Shown here: positions 55,145 to 64,000 of the stretch, piece by piece | How the letters are laid out: the number at the start of each line of letters is the position of its first letter | How positions within the stretch are numbered: position 1 is the stretch's first letter | Source of the DNA: Puccinia triticina | Taxonomy: Eukaryota > Basidiomycota > Pucciniomycetes > Pucciniales > Pucciniaceae | Length of the DNA: 64,000 nt | Assembly: GCF_026914185.1 (NCBI RefSeq) | Contig: NC_070572.1 | Coordinates: 1,054,001 to 1,118,000 of the forward strand | Direction of reading: 5' to 3' | Notes under the pieces: model-generated | The model's input: only the letters and a program-made list of their open reading frames with translations | What the model was told of the DNA's origin: nothing | The model's database searches: none | Made by a program: the position numbers and the translations under genes

Positions 55145-57959
55145 ACTTGCCCTTCATCATCGATTTCCTCCGTGTCATCAATGGTTTCCACGTGGAGGGT
55201 GGTCGCGGGGCGGAGCCGGTTCATCTTGGCACTTCCCTTCTTTACATCTGTTTGCATAACCTTGAATCCGTTGCTATACACGTCGAGAACCTCCGTTTTG
55301 TTTGTCCGGTTTGATCTTGGCGAGACACCGCATATGTCGTACTGATTCGCCATATTCATGAAGTTGAGCATTGACGGCATCAAAATCGTGTGTTTGTGTG
55401 ATTGATAAATATGTTCTCGTCCACATTGGTCGTTAAGCAAATCGAGGAGCTCACGTAGCTGTTGAATATGGATGTTGTAACTTGTTAATCCGCTATCATT
55501 TCACCAAGCAACATACAAATAATGTTGAAACCCTTACAACTGGAATGGCCAGAGAGTATTCATCTTTCAGCCGATCGATCTTCGTACCCATGCCGGTGTT
55601 GTTGTAAAAGTACTTCAAAAAGAAGTTTTGATTTTCTAAGTAGAAATCCTTGGCCACAAAATGATTGGGCCTTCCCGTCGGAGAAATAAGAAGCGAATGT
55701 TTGAGCACTAATCGAAGTCCTGGGGGAAGTACTGTTGTGAGTAGTAGATACATTCGCGGTAAGTCAATCGCATAGTTATTAAGACCTTGGATTCCCATTG
55801 CCATCACCGCCCATCTCTTCCAGATATTCATCACACACCCAATATCACCCGCTTTCATAGCACGATTACATTTGACAATCGTAGAGAAATCGCGCAGGCG
55901 GAGGAGCATATTTGCCAGACATGTAGCTTTTGCATCCTTTGCTTTCAAGAGAGCTCGGGGAGAGAGAAATCGTTCGTAGACGGTGTCGACAATCTTATTG
56001 ATTTCATCAGCTTTCATGGAAAGCTTGACTTTGGGGAAAGAGTCAGTCTGCTTCCCCATAATAAATCTAAGGCAAAATCAAATTAAAGGAAGTATGTGTT
56101 AACAAGCTCCTGGCTAAACACCGCAAAGAAACAAATGAAGGAAGCTTACAGTATAAGATAAGCTATAGTGGCCTCATGAACCTTTTGTATTTGGACAAGC
56201 ATCAACGAGAAGTCTTTCTTGTTGAGAACTTGGTTTGATTTGACTCCTAGCGCCTCAAGAAAGTGCCAGCACCCGAGGTCCCGTGAATCAGAGCTGTCAC
56301 CAAAATGCAGAGAAAGAAGCGCCTGCGCAATGTTCCAGAGAGTATGCGCCCCGCCTAGTAAGGTGAAAATGTTTTCCAGACTTTCCTCGGGGCGATTGTT
56401 GGGTTTACGCTGGGCTCGCAAGCTACTCAGATTGAGACAGGTGCCTAGATCACCCTCGACGATCATGAGTCTAGACGCAAATTTCGAAGGTGTCAGTCCA
56501 CTTTGTCGTGCAAGTCCTTCAAGAACTTCGCCAACGCCTTCGGAGCTGTTGTCGGATGCAATCATCAGCTTCAGCATGGTGATGTCGGGCTTCTGAGCGT
56601 CTAGTACTTCAATAGGGGGTGGTTTCAGTGGGATAGTTGGTGTCTTGTCCTTTGTCTCCGCAATGTAACTCATGAGTACGCTTGCTACTTGACTTTTCAG
56701 GACTGATCGGTAGTGTGAGCTCTCTTCCTTGTTCAAGACAAATTTAGCCGGTGAAATGATTTCGTCCGCCGAATTCGCAATGGCAGTCTTGTACGCTTCA
56801 AGGGTTAGGTCGGTGGGATTGACGCTAGCTAGTAATTTACGGCTGGGCTGATGGAGGTAACCCCAAGTCCCGTGAAACATGCTGCTTTGGTTATCAACTG
56901 ATTTGACGTGGACGGCTTCTTGGAAATCCAGGTTGTCGATGCAGATTAGAGGGCAGAAGTTCGGAGACAAAGCTGGACCTAGGTTCATGCGGTTCTTGAT
57001 TTTTTGTTCGGCTTTCTTCCCGAGGGTGCGCAATGCCAAATGGGCAGTCTGACGAGACGAGCATAAACCAATATAATTAAGGTATTTGTTGACCCGATCG
57101 GAGATCCCACAGGCTACAAAGGTGATTGAGTTTTCCAGCTGCATGGCATTTTTGCGCCGGTTTGATGCAAACGTGACCATTGAACACATGGTTTTAGCTA
57201 TCTGGATAGATCCAAAATTGAGATGTATTAACAACGAATTTACAACAAATACCAGAGGATTGGGACCAGAGGGACAAGAAATTGACATACTGCATGGGCT
57301 CAATGGTTCCTAGCTGCAACCTTACCGTCCGCATCAATCTCGACAGGCTCATCAAAGGGACCCCGTAGTGAGTCGGTGTCGTCTTTGTCATCGCTTTCGC
57401 CGTCTGATTCTTCATCTGGAGTAGCAGATTGGTGAAGTATTTTCGATTTGAGGAGCCTGTAGAGAAAAGGATGTTCCTTGTCCGTCATTTGCTTGTCCCT
57501 TGCCACCCTGTTTTTGCCGCTGAAAAAATCGGCCTTGATCTTGGTGGAGTTGTAATACAATCCTCGAGCTCTTTCACGCTGCTTGTCAACCTTGAGAATC
57601 TTCTGGGCCTGACAAGCAAAAAATAAATGAGGCTTTTGATGAGTCCATAAACCAGGAGATCCAGATAAAATCCAAACACATACTTGGCCAAGGATGAAAC
57701 CACTCCATTTTGTTTGGCCAGGTTCGCCGGAGCAGATCATCGTTCCAATCGCATCCAGAAGTATCTTTGTGGAGTCCCACCGTTCATCTGACCAGAGCCG
57801 ACGTCTACTAACTATGCTCATATCGTCTTGCTCCACGAAAGCGAGGAAAAATTTCTTTGGGTTCATGTCGACGGAGTTCATCACCTCGCATATGTATGAA
57901 ACCTTCGATGCCTGGGTTTTCAGATCGGCGGGTCGGTCGGGGGGTGGTAACATCTTCAA
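55114..57959 (-). CDS. DUF6589-family protein, candidate transposase-like, five exons
   Basis: Exons (complement): 57684-57959, 57326-57608, 56150-57197, 55538-56066, 55114-55458. All four introns are GT-AG, the phases agree, and there is no stop: 826 aa. The middle and C-terminal parts read like the fungal DUF6589 family (CIDNLDFQEAVHVKSVDNQS, MFHGTWGYLH, MIVEGDLGTCLNL, LLGGAHTLWNIAQALL, CWHFLEALGVKSNQ, LLISPTGRPNHFVAKDFYLE). Spaced acidic residues in CIDNLD, EGDLG and FLEALG could form a DDE-type RNase H centre; that is my inference from spacing, not established. An acidic segment (DEESDGESDDKDDTD) lies near residue 165. The gene is an exact tail-to-tail partner of the RecQ-like helicase. 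Multi-copy occurrence in rust genomes and the helicase neighbour suggest a mobile-element gene. No terminal inverted repeats were found around the pair. Confidence 0.75.
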
Positions 57960-58828
57960 TTATAGGAGGGCTGCCTATTGCGGAGTCGGACTAGCTAAGA
58001 AGAACTGCGAAACACAACGCAATCAATAAACCGCCCCGGCCGCACACCACGGCATGGCATAGTTCGACCAGAAGAAACTCCACTCACCGGTTTTTTTTCT
58101 TGCGCGGGTGAGTTTATGGATGGATGGCTGGTGGGTAGTCTGGTCCAGCTGGGTTGGTTAGGCTTGGGTCCGGTTGGCTGGCCGTATTTTGATTGAGCGA
58201 TCGAAGTTGGATGGAGGTGATCGGGAAAGGGGATGTATGCGGATTTGCAGAATTTACCGTGTGATGTGGGATTTTCGGTAGCTTCATCACCGATGTCCCC
58301 AATAAGCATAAATATCCTTGTAGAGTGACTGCGCTCGGTCCTTGTCATACAAGTCTCAAGAACTAAATTTCAAAATCTTGTATTTCAACATTTTTTTTTC
58401 CATAGATGCAGGCAAGATTGGGCGGTAAAAAAAATATAGAAAATTTGAGAACATGTAGATGTACCACTGATATAAACCTAGAAAGAATTTGTCCAGGATT
58501 GAAGGTGTGGTGATGGAAACTATGCCGCTCCCAGCCAAACCTGGGAATCGTCTCACGCGAGAATTGTGCGCTAAGACGCAAGTCCCTCCCTCCGGTCGGG
58601 GTCGCTTCGCGACCAGCCAAATGCTGCACAGCCCGCAACGGAGCCTGGGACTTGTGTTAAGTTCGACCCCATGGCTACTCCCTCGTCGGGGTTCATATAT
58701 GGAAACCCGCCTTCGCTGGCGAAGCATGCGCATAGCGCGATGCTCCGGCTCGATCACCCAGGTGCCCTACGCTTAGCCGCCTCCATGGACAGGGGGGAAC
58801 TCGTCAGTTCCTTCCTCGATCCCCTGCA
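57960..58828. other. Spacer with GC-rich hairpin segment before Helitron remnant
   Basis: 57960-58510 is the presumed promoter side of the DUF6589 gene; no gene is seen. 58510-58820 is GC-rich and has several perfect short hairpins: GGTCGC-TTC-GCGACC (58600-58614), CTTCGC-TG-GCGAAG (58710-58723), GCATGCGC/GCGCGATGC. Frames across it (for example 58671-58961) have no domain. It abruptly replaces the N-terminal part of the Helitron Rep gene, so it may be an inserted or captured fragment. Confidence 0.4.
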
Positions 58829-61800
58829 ATTATTGCATTCGCAGACAATCATAATCTTAGGACTAACTTATCTTTGCCAGTTGATAACCAGAAAGTCGGA
58901 TCACTCGAATGGTTTTCTTATATGCTTTTTCGACGTCGTAAAAAGTTCTCACCTATCCTAGCTGGCCGGTCACTCCTACAAGAGATTTTGGTTGATATGT
59001 ACGCTTGTGTCAAAATTCAACGGACGTCATTCATTGTAAATAATCAAACAAAACTCAAGGCGTCCCAGTACAACAAGCTGGTCTCCTCTTTGGAAAACGA
59101 GAAAACTCCATCAGGAAGAACGGTTATTTTACCGTCTACTTTTATTGGAAGCCCGCGTTGTATGCAACAACTTTACCAGGATGCAATGGCTCTCTGCCGC
59201 AAGTTTGGTCCGCCGTCCTACTTTATCACGATGACGGCAAACCCGAACTGGCGAGAGATTGTTGATGAAATCCCCTTAGACAAAAAGTCATTTGAACACC
59301 CAACCATTGTTGCTCGGATCTTTTATCTCAAGGTGAAGGAGCTTATTGTACAACTTGTCAAGCTTGAGCGTTTTTGTCGCGTTGTTGCATATGTTTGGAC
59401 TGTCAAGTTTCAAAAGCGCGGATTACCCCACTTGCATTTGATGATAACAGTTGACGAAGACGATCAACCAGTTACTCCAGAAGAAATCAACAAGATGATC
59501 TCAGCTGAACTACCCGACCCTACAACATCCCCAGTCTTGCACAAGTTGGTATGCGAGTTTATGCTACACGGCCCTTGCAAAAGTCGGCCTTGTTGGAATG
59601 GCAGGACATGCAGATTGGGTTTCCCTAAACCATTTTCTGAAAGGACCCTAAACGTTGATGGCACTTATCCGGTATACCTTCGCAGAAATGATGGTCGTGC
59701 TGTCAAAAAACAAAGATCTACTTTTGATAATGGCTTGGTTGTCCCTTACTCTCCGTACTTAACCAGAATGTTCGAATGTCATATTAACGTCGAGGTCCCA
59801 GTCAACACGACGGCTATAAATTATCTTTACAAATATATAACTAAAGGACACGACCGATTGTCTTTGGCTATTGACTCAAATGATGAAGTCAAATCTTATA
59901 TTGAAGGCAGGGCCTTGTGAAGGTAAGCCCTTCTGGTCGCTTGTTTCAAGTGCATATACTAAGTTGTTTTGGTCAGCCGCGTGGAGACTCTTCAAGATGC
60001 CGTTATCCGATCATTGGCCTTCTGTAACCCGTTTGGGGATACACGACGAAGGGGAACAAGTTGTCTACTTTGAGAATCAGCAAGGCCTTGAAGGCCAAAT
60101 CAACAACGGCAAAGCTACACAAACGACTCTTAATGGCTTTATGATGCTTTACCTTGAGGATGCGATCGGCGCGGATGGCCGACGTGCTTGTGATTTATTC
60201 TACGAGGAGATTCCGACTTATTTTTGGTGGAATAAAACTGAGAAATGTTGGATCCCGCGGAAAACAAAGGATGACTGCGTTGGAAGGATCTTCTCCGTAT
60301 TGTATTTGGCTGGCGAGCGCTTTTACCTTAGAGTGTTGCTTCTCCACCGCAAAGGATTCACATCTTTTGTTGACCTCAGGACGATTAATGAAGAAGTATG
60401 TCAGAATTATCAAGAGGCGTGCAATGTGCTGGGACTCCTTGTAAACGATTTTCTTTACGATGAAGCCCTACGTGAAGCCGCGATCGCAAGAACAGGTTAC
60501 CAGCTCGCTCAAATGTTCGCGATCATCTGTGTCCATTCACCTCCCTTGGACCCTCTCAAATTGCTAGATGATCACTATCTCTCATTTACTGATGATTAGT
60601 CAAGAGTCAACATGCGGCAACGGTACAGCAAACGCTTGAATAACGCTGAAAGAAAAGTGATGGCTTTATTCCGCCTGGAAGAAATCCTGCAGGGCATGGG
60701 AAACACCTTAATCTCATGCGGGCTTATCCCTTCAAAAAAGGAGGCGAAGATGTTTGTAGGTATGAGATCTGATGAAGATGAATCAGAGGACATTTCGGTG
60801 ACGGCCACGCGTTTGTCAAAAAACGAGAGAAAATTTAACCAGCGACAGCACTGTTTTTACATGAAGGTTAAGAACGCCTTGAGGAAGAATCAAAAAGGTC
60901 TATTCCACTTGGACGGCCCCGGCGGAACTGGGAAAACTTTCCTTCTAAATAGTCTGATCAATCTAGCCACAGTCAAAGGATATGAGAAAGTAGTCATGGC
61001 GTCTTCTGGTGTAGCTGCATTGCTTCTCAAATTCGGCCAAACTGCTCACTCGGCTTTCAAGATACCAATTGATGCACCTGTTGGAGGAGAATGTCCAATT
61101 GATGACGACACATACCTAGCAATGACTCTAAATAAGGCAAAGCTTATTGTATGGGATGAAATGGTCACAATTCACAAAAACGCTATCAACACTGTTAACA
61201 GGACGTTGAAAAGAATATGTAATTCGGACAAAGAATTTGGAGGCAAAGTTGTCGTATTTTCTGGTGACTTCCGACAGATCTTGCCGGTTGTCAAATATAA
61301 CGAGTTTCCCCCGACATACTGCTCAACAATCAAATCATCCGGCATCTGGGAACATGTCTTGCAATTCAACCTAGACGAGAATATGCGGCTAGCTAAGGCC
61401 ATAGCGTACGAAGAAAGTAAGAGGAACATTGAGTTCGCGTCGTCATTGCTGTTATTGGGGGAAGGTAAACGACAAAAATCGGACTTCGCTGTTATAAAGC
61501 TCCGTCACATATTGGTTGTGTCGCTTAAGACTCGAGATGAAATGAAGGCTGCTCTGATTGATTTTGTTTATGGTGATTTGGATGTATTACGATCTGCGAA
61601 TGCTGCAACATCATATCTGAACGAGCGCTGTATTCTTGTGCCGTTAAATAAAGACGTCAAGAGGATTAACGATGAAGTGTTAAATAAATTACCAGGCGAT
61701 GCCATTGCCATGACTTGAACATCAATCAATACACCCGACCCAGATTCAATCTCAAGCTTACCGGAAGAATGTTTGAACAGATTGTCCTTTTCAGGGTTTC

Positions 61801-62207
61801 CCGAACACAAAATTTGGATAAAGTTGGGGATGCCGCTTGTGATTATGAGAAACATGTCAATTGGAGCTGGTGTCTGCAATGGGTCTCGTATAAGGGTTGT
61901 CGACTTCGGCATTGGCTTTATTCAAGGCAGATTGATGTCTGGGCCTTCGGCTGGGGACAAAGTGACACTTCCAAGGATAAAATTACAGAATAAGTCAAAC
62001 GCAAGATTGGGCCTTTCTTTCTTCCGGTACCAATTTCCGGTTGCCCCGGCCTATGCAATGTCTGTAAATAAAAGCCAGGGCCAGACATTAAACAAAGTGG
62101 GTGTTTACCTTGAGTCCGACATATTCTCCCACGGCCAGCTTTATGTTGCGGTATCAAGGGTTTTGAACGTCAATAATTTACTTGTTGTCAAACCAGAATC
62201 AAGATAA
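58829..62207 (+). pseudogene. Helitron Rep-helicase remnant, 5'-truncated
   Basis: From about 58829 a frame reads the Helitron-like N region (VGSLEWFSYMLFRR, FSPILAGRSLLQEILVDMYA, YFITMTANPNW). The rolling-circle Rep HUH motif (LPHLHLMI, about 59423-59446) and the catalytic tyrosine region (YLYKYITKGHD, about 59822-59854) follow. At about 59905-59955 the frame shifts; the next frame continues WRLFKMPLSDHWPSVTRL and reaches a TAG at 60597-60599. The Pif1-type helicase then follows: Walker A GPGGTGKT (about 60915-60938), Walker B LIVWDEM, GDFRQILPV. A TGA at 61716-61718 interrupts it, and it ends with [10 protein letters not shown] and LYVAVSRV. Rep nicks and joins DNA and the helicase unwinds it during rolling-circle transposition. 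With one shift, two stops and no N-terminus this copy is dead. The codons TTG at 58874 and elsewhere are not starts; the true start is lost. Confidence 0.9.
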
Positions 62208-63185
62208 GGCATTGTTAACGTGGTACATAAAGCAATATTTAAACATCCCCCTGGAAGGTGACCCCCATTCCTGACACCTCATCAATTTGTCTTGTTTGCT
62301 GACGTTGAAAATTGTTCAAGATGGGTATTAATCAACTGCGACGCCGCGCGCCTTTTCACCACTACAACCAAGGATAATTGAGGAGTTCTGCGAGCGCCCT
62401 TTTGCTCACGTTGTTGCAATACATTTATTTTTAATGCCTTAGACATAAGCAGGAGCGCAGTTATGATAAGGCATCGCAAAAAGACTGGCTTCATCATTAA
62501 CTGTCAGGATCTTTTGTTGACTGAATCCCTTCGGGAGTCTTTTATTAGCCTACACAAGTAGTTCTATGTAACTATACCTTGCGCTTAATTACAAGTAAGG
62601 CTCATCTTGTACAACACACAATATTGTTTGTGAAATATAAGTTTTCTACATGAGGGGTAAAATTTGTTGCATTTTCACGTAGTGACCTATTGTGGGGGTT
62701 CACAATTGAAATTTGTAAAACTTTGGGACCCATTTTAACCTGTTTATGAACATATTTCTAAAGAGTTGATAAATTGCACTGATTGATCAGCCACACCTTT
62801 TTCTGGACATATTGCCAAAATTTGAAAATTATGTTCATAAAGGCCTTAAATTGGCCTTCAAAGTTTTATAAAATTCAATTGTGAACCCGCCCTATTATGA
62901 GCTGCAACCTTATCAAATTTTATAAAATTATAGAATATGCCATATCCACCACAAAAATCAAAAGGATAATTGGAATGGTAGTCAAGGATATTGAATGTCT
63001 AGCACTGTGTAAAGTTTTATGGTGGAAATTTTCATCCTGGAGCTGGGCTCCATTGAGGTATTGCTCCTATTGAACATTGAAGGTTGAACTAATAGTATCA
63101 TTTGTGGATGAGGCGAGCCTGTGGAATGGGCAGATTTTTAATCTAACGCTGTACCCACAGCAGCGGAGCCGCCTTAGCCTCTAGT
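62208..63185 (+). mobile_element. Helitron 3' non-coding tail and terminus
   Basis: After the helicase stop comes about 1 kb of AT-rich non-coding DNA ending CCGCCTTAGCCTCTAG at 63185, followed by T. The motif GCAGCGGAGCCGCCTTAGCC is a shortened version of the hairpin at the 3' end of the Helitron at 39098 (GCAGCGGCGTAGCCGC), with CTAG in the same place. This marks the element's 3' end. The 5' end was not found because the coding region is truncated near 58829. A MITE is inserted at 62690-62892. Confidence 0.72.
62690..62892. mobile_element. 203-bp foldback MITE, TA-flanked
   Basis: The two halves are inverted copies over about 70 bp: GGTTCACAATTGAAATTTG and GTTTATGAACATA on the left pair with their complements on the right (TATGTTCATAAAGG, TTCAATTGTGAACCCGC). 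TA is present at 62688-62689 and 62893-62894. Non-coding; Tc1/mariner-like by its TA flank only. Confidence 0.65.
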
Positions 63186-64000
63186 ATATATAATAGACTA
63201 TGTACATGGAATCAACTTGTGGGTGAGAATAAAATGAATAAAAAATTGATAATGAATAAGAAACTTCTCAACTCCACCACGGGCCGTTGCAGAAATTGAT
63301 TGGACATGTATATGGACATGTCCGCGGATTTCCAGCTCTGGCGCTGCAGGAAACGTCCACTGGATGCCACTTGCATTGCACAATGGCGGATGTTTCGCCA
63401 GAATGCATCCGCTGGATGGAATGCAAATGTCTGCTGGATATCAGCCACTATCAACAGGTTGGTAAAAATTGTAGGAGATCCGGTGGTCATCTGATGCGTA
63501 CGCTGACCTGCGCTCACCACGGGGGGTCATGGAGATTAGTGGGGGAGGTGGGAGCAGGTGCAGCGGGGGGGGGGGGGGGCATGGCATGAGTGGGGCTCAA
63601 ACACCAACCTGCTTGTCTGGGGTGCGCGCTTGCGGGTTGCAGTACCAGATAACACAGCAGGCAATTGGATGTTGCACACAGCCCGCAGCAACACCCAAGC
63701 CAAGGGGACCCCCTTTACTCGGGTGTTGCTGCGGGCTGCGTGCGACATCCAATTGCCCGCTGTGTAAGCAGTTTCCATAACCAACTGCAACATCATGCCT
63801 TTGGTGCTTGACCTCTAAACTAAGTCCATATAGGGTTGAGTTTGCAAAGGCAGACCCTCTTGCCACCCAACAGGCAGCTGAACATCTTGTACTGTCAAAA
63901 TCTAGACAGTCCAAGATGCAGCCATTGGAAACTTGTCAGCCACTGAGACAATTTTACATGTGTCTGCAATGATAATTACAAGTCATGAAACCCAATGGCC
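63186..64000. other. Right-edge non-coding region
   Basis: No supported gene. Contains a 15-base G run near 63567-63581, a degenerate repeat of GATG-CCACTTGCATTGCA/ATGGAATGCAAATG type near 63360-63435, and the inverted repeat at 63652-63765. Short frames are driven by this repeat structure. Confidence 0.5.
63652..63765. repeat. 114-bp inverted repeat with about 45-bp arms
   Basis: ACACAGCAGGCAATTGGATG and CACAGCCCGCAGCAACACCC pair with GGGTGTTGCTGCGGGCTGCG and CATCCAATTGCCCGCTGTGT, leaving about 24 bp between the arms. A strong hairpin and probably a MITE. The flanks AGATA and AAGCA show no clear duplication longer than TA. Confidence 0.65.

Noticed and set aside
58671..58961. 96-codon frame spanning the GC-rich segment and the Helitron start
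   Set aside because: Reads the Helitron part in the wrong frame; the Rep similarity is in the frame starting near 58829.

Overview
This window looks like a transposon-dense genome compartment of a basidiomycete. A rust fungus (Pucciniales, e.g. Puccinia or Austropuccinia) fits best: host genes have many short GT-AG introns (about 55-110 bp), and it carries chromodomain Ty3/Gypsy elements, a DUF6589-type gene, a RecQ-like helicase and a lineage-specific secreted protein. The genus is inferred from protein flavour and is not proven.

Layout. Positions 1-39944 are one nested transposon stack. The outermost layer is an old, broken minus-strand chromodomain Ty3/Gypsy retrotransposon whose 3' LTR runs off the left edge. 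It has been invaded by (i) a 112-bp foldback MITE in the reverse transcriptase (3665-3776), (ii) a 910-bp hAT-type element with an 8-bp duplication (6849-7758), (iii) a giant 24.8-kb CACTA-type foldback element with a 3-bp duplication (7906-32726), (iv) a 924-bp element with terminal inverted repeats (33473-34396) and (v) a 3.5-kb non-autonomous Helitron in the 5' LTR (35561-39098). A roughly 0.9-kb piece of a hAT transposase gene also sits exactly between the internal region and the 3' LTR (634-1540). The giant CACTA element is mostly a 173-bp satellite array that turns round at about 30646. It contains a young full-length copy of the same Gypsy family (9133-18627; 969-bp LTRs with three differences seen, 5-bp duplication), a second copy of the 112-bp MITE, and a 355-bp LTR miniature (TRIM) whose 130-bp LTRs each contain a tRNA-like sequence with pol III promoter boxes (27871-28225).

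Positions 40000-49400 are the gene-bearing part: a Tourist-like MITE, a four-exon gene for a 610-aa predicted secreted protein, a complete ten-exon cytosolic leucyl-tRNA synthetase with one GC-AG intron, and a RING-finger protein with a C-terminal membrane segment.

Positions 51200-64000 are again mobile DNA: two adjacent MITEs, a convergent gene pair (RecQ-like helicase with one internal stop, and an intact five-exon DUF6589 protein) whose 3' coding ends overlap by 31 bp, and a decayed Helitron Rep-helicase gene followed by a Helitron-like 3' terminus at 63185.

Best candidates for something new: the tRNA-in-LTR TRIM primed by a half initiator-tRNA, the RecQ/DUF6589 pair as a possible DNA transposon, and the giant satellite-filled CACTA foldback element. 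The young Gypsy copy supplies the empty sites that prove several insertions in the old copy. All boundaries were read by eye; no database search or folding program was run.
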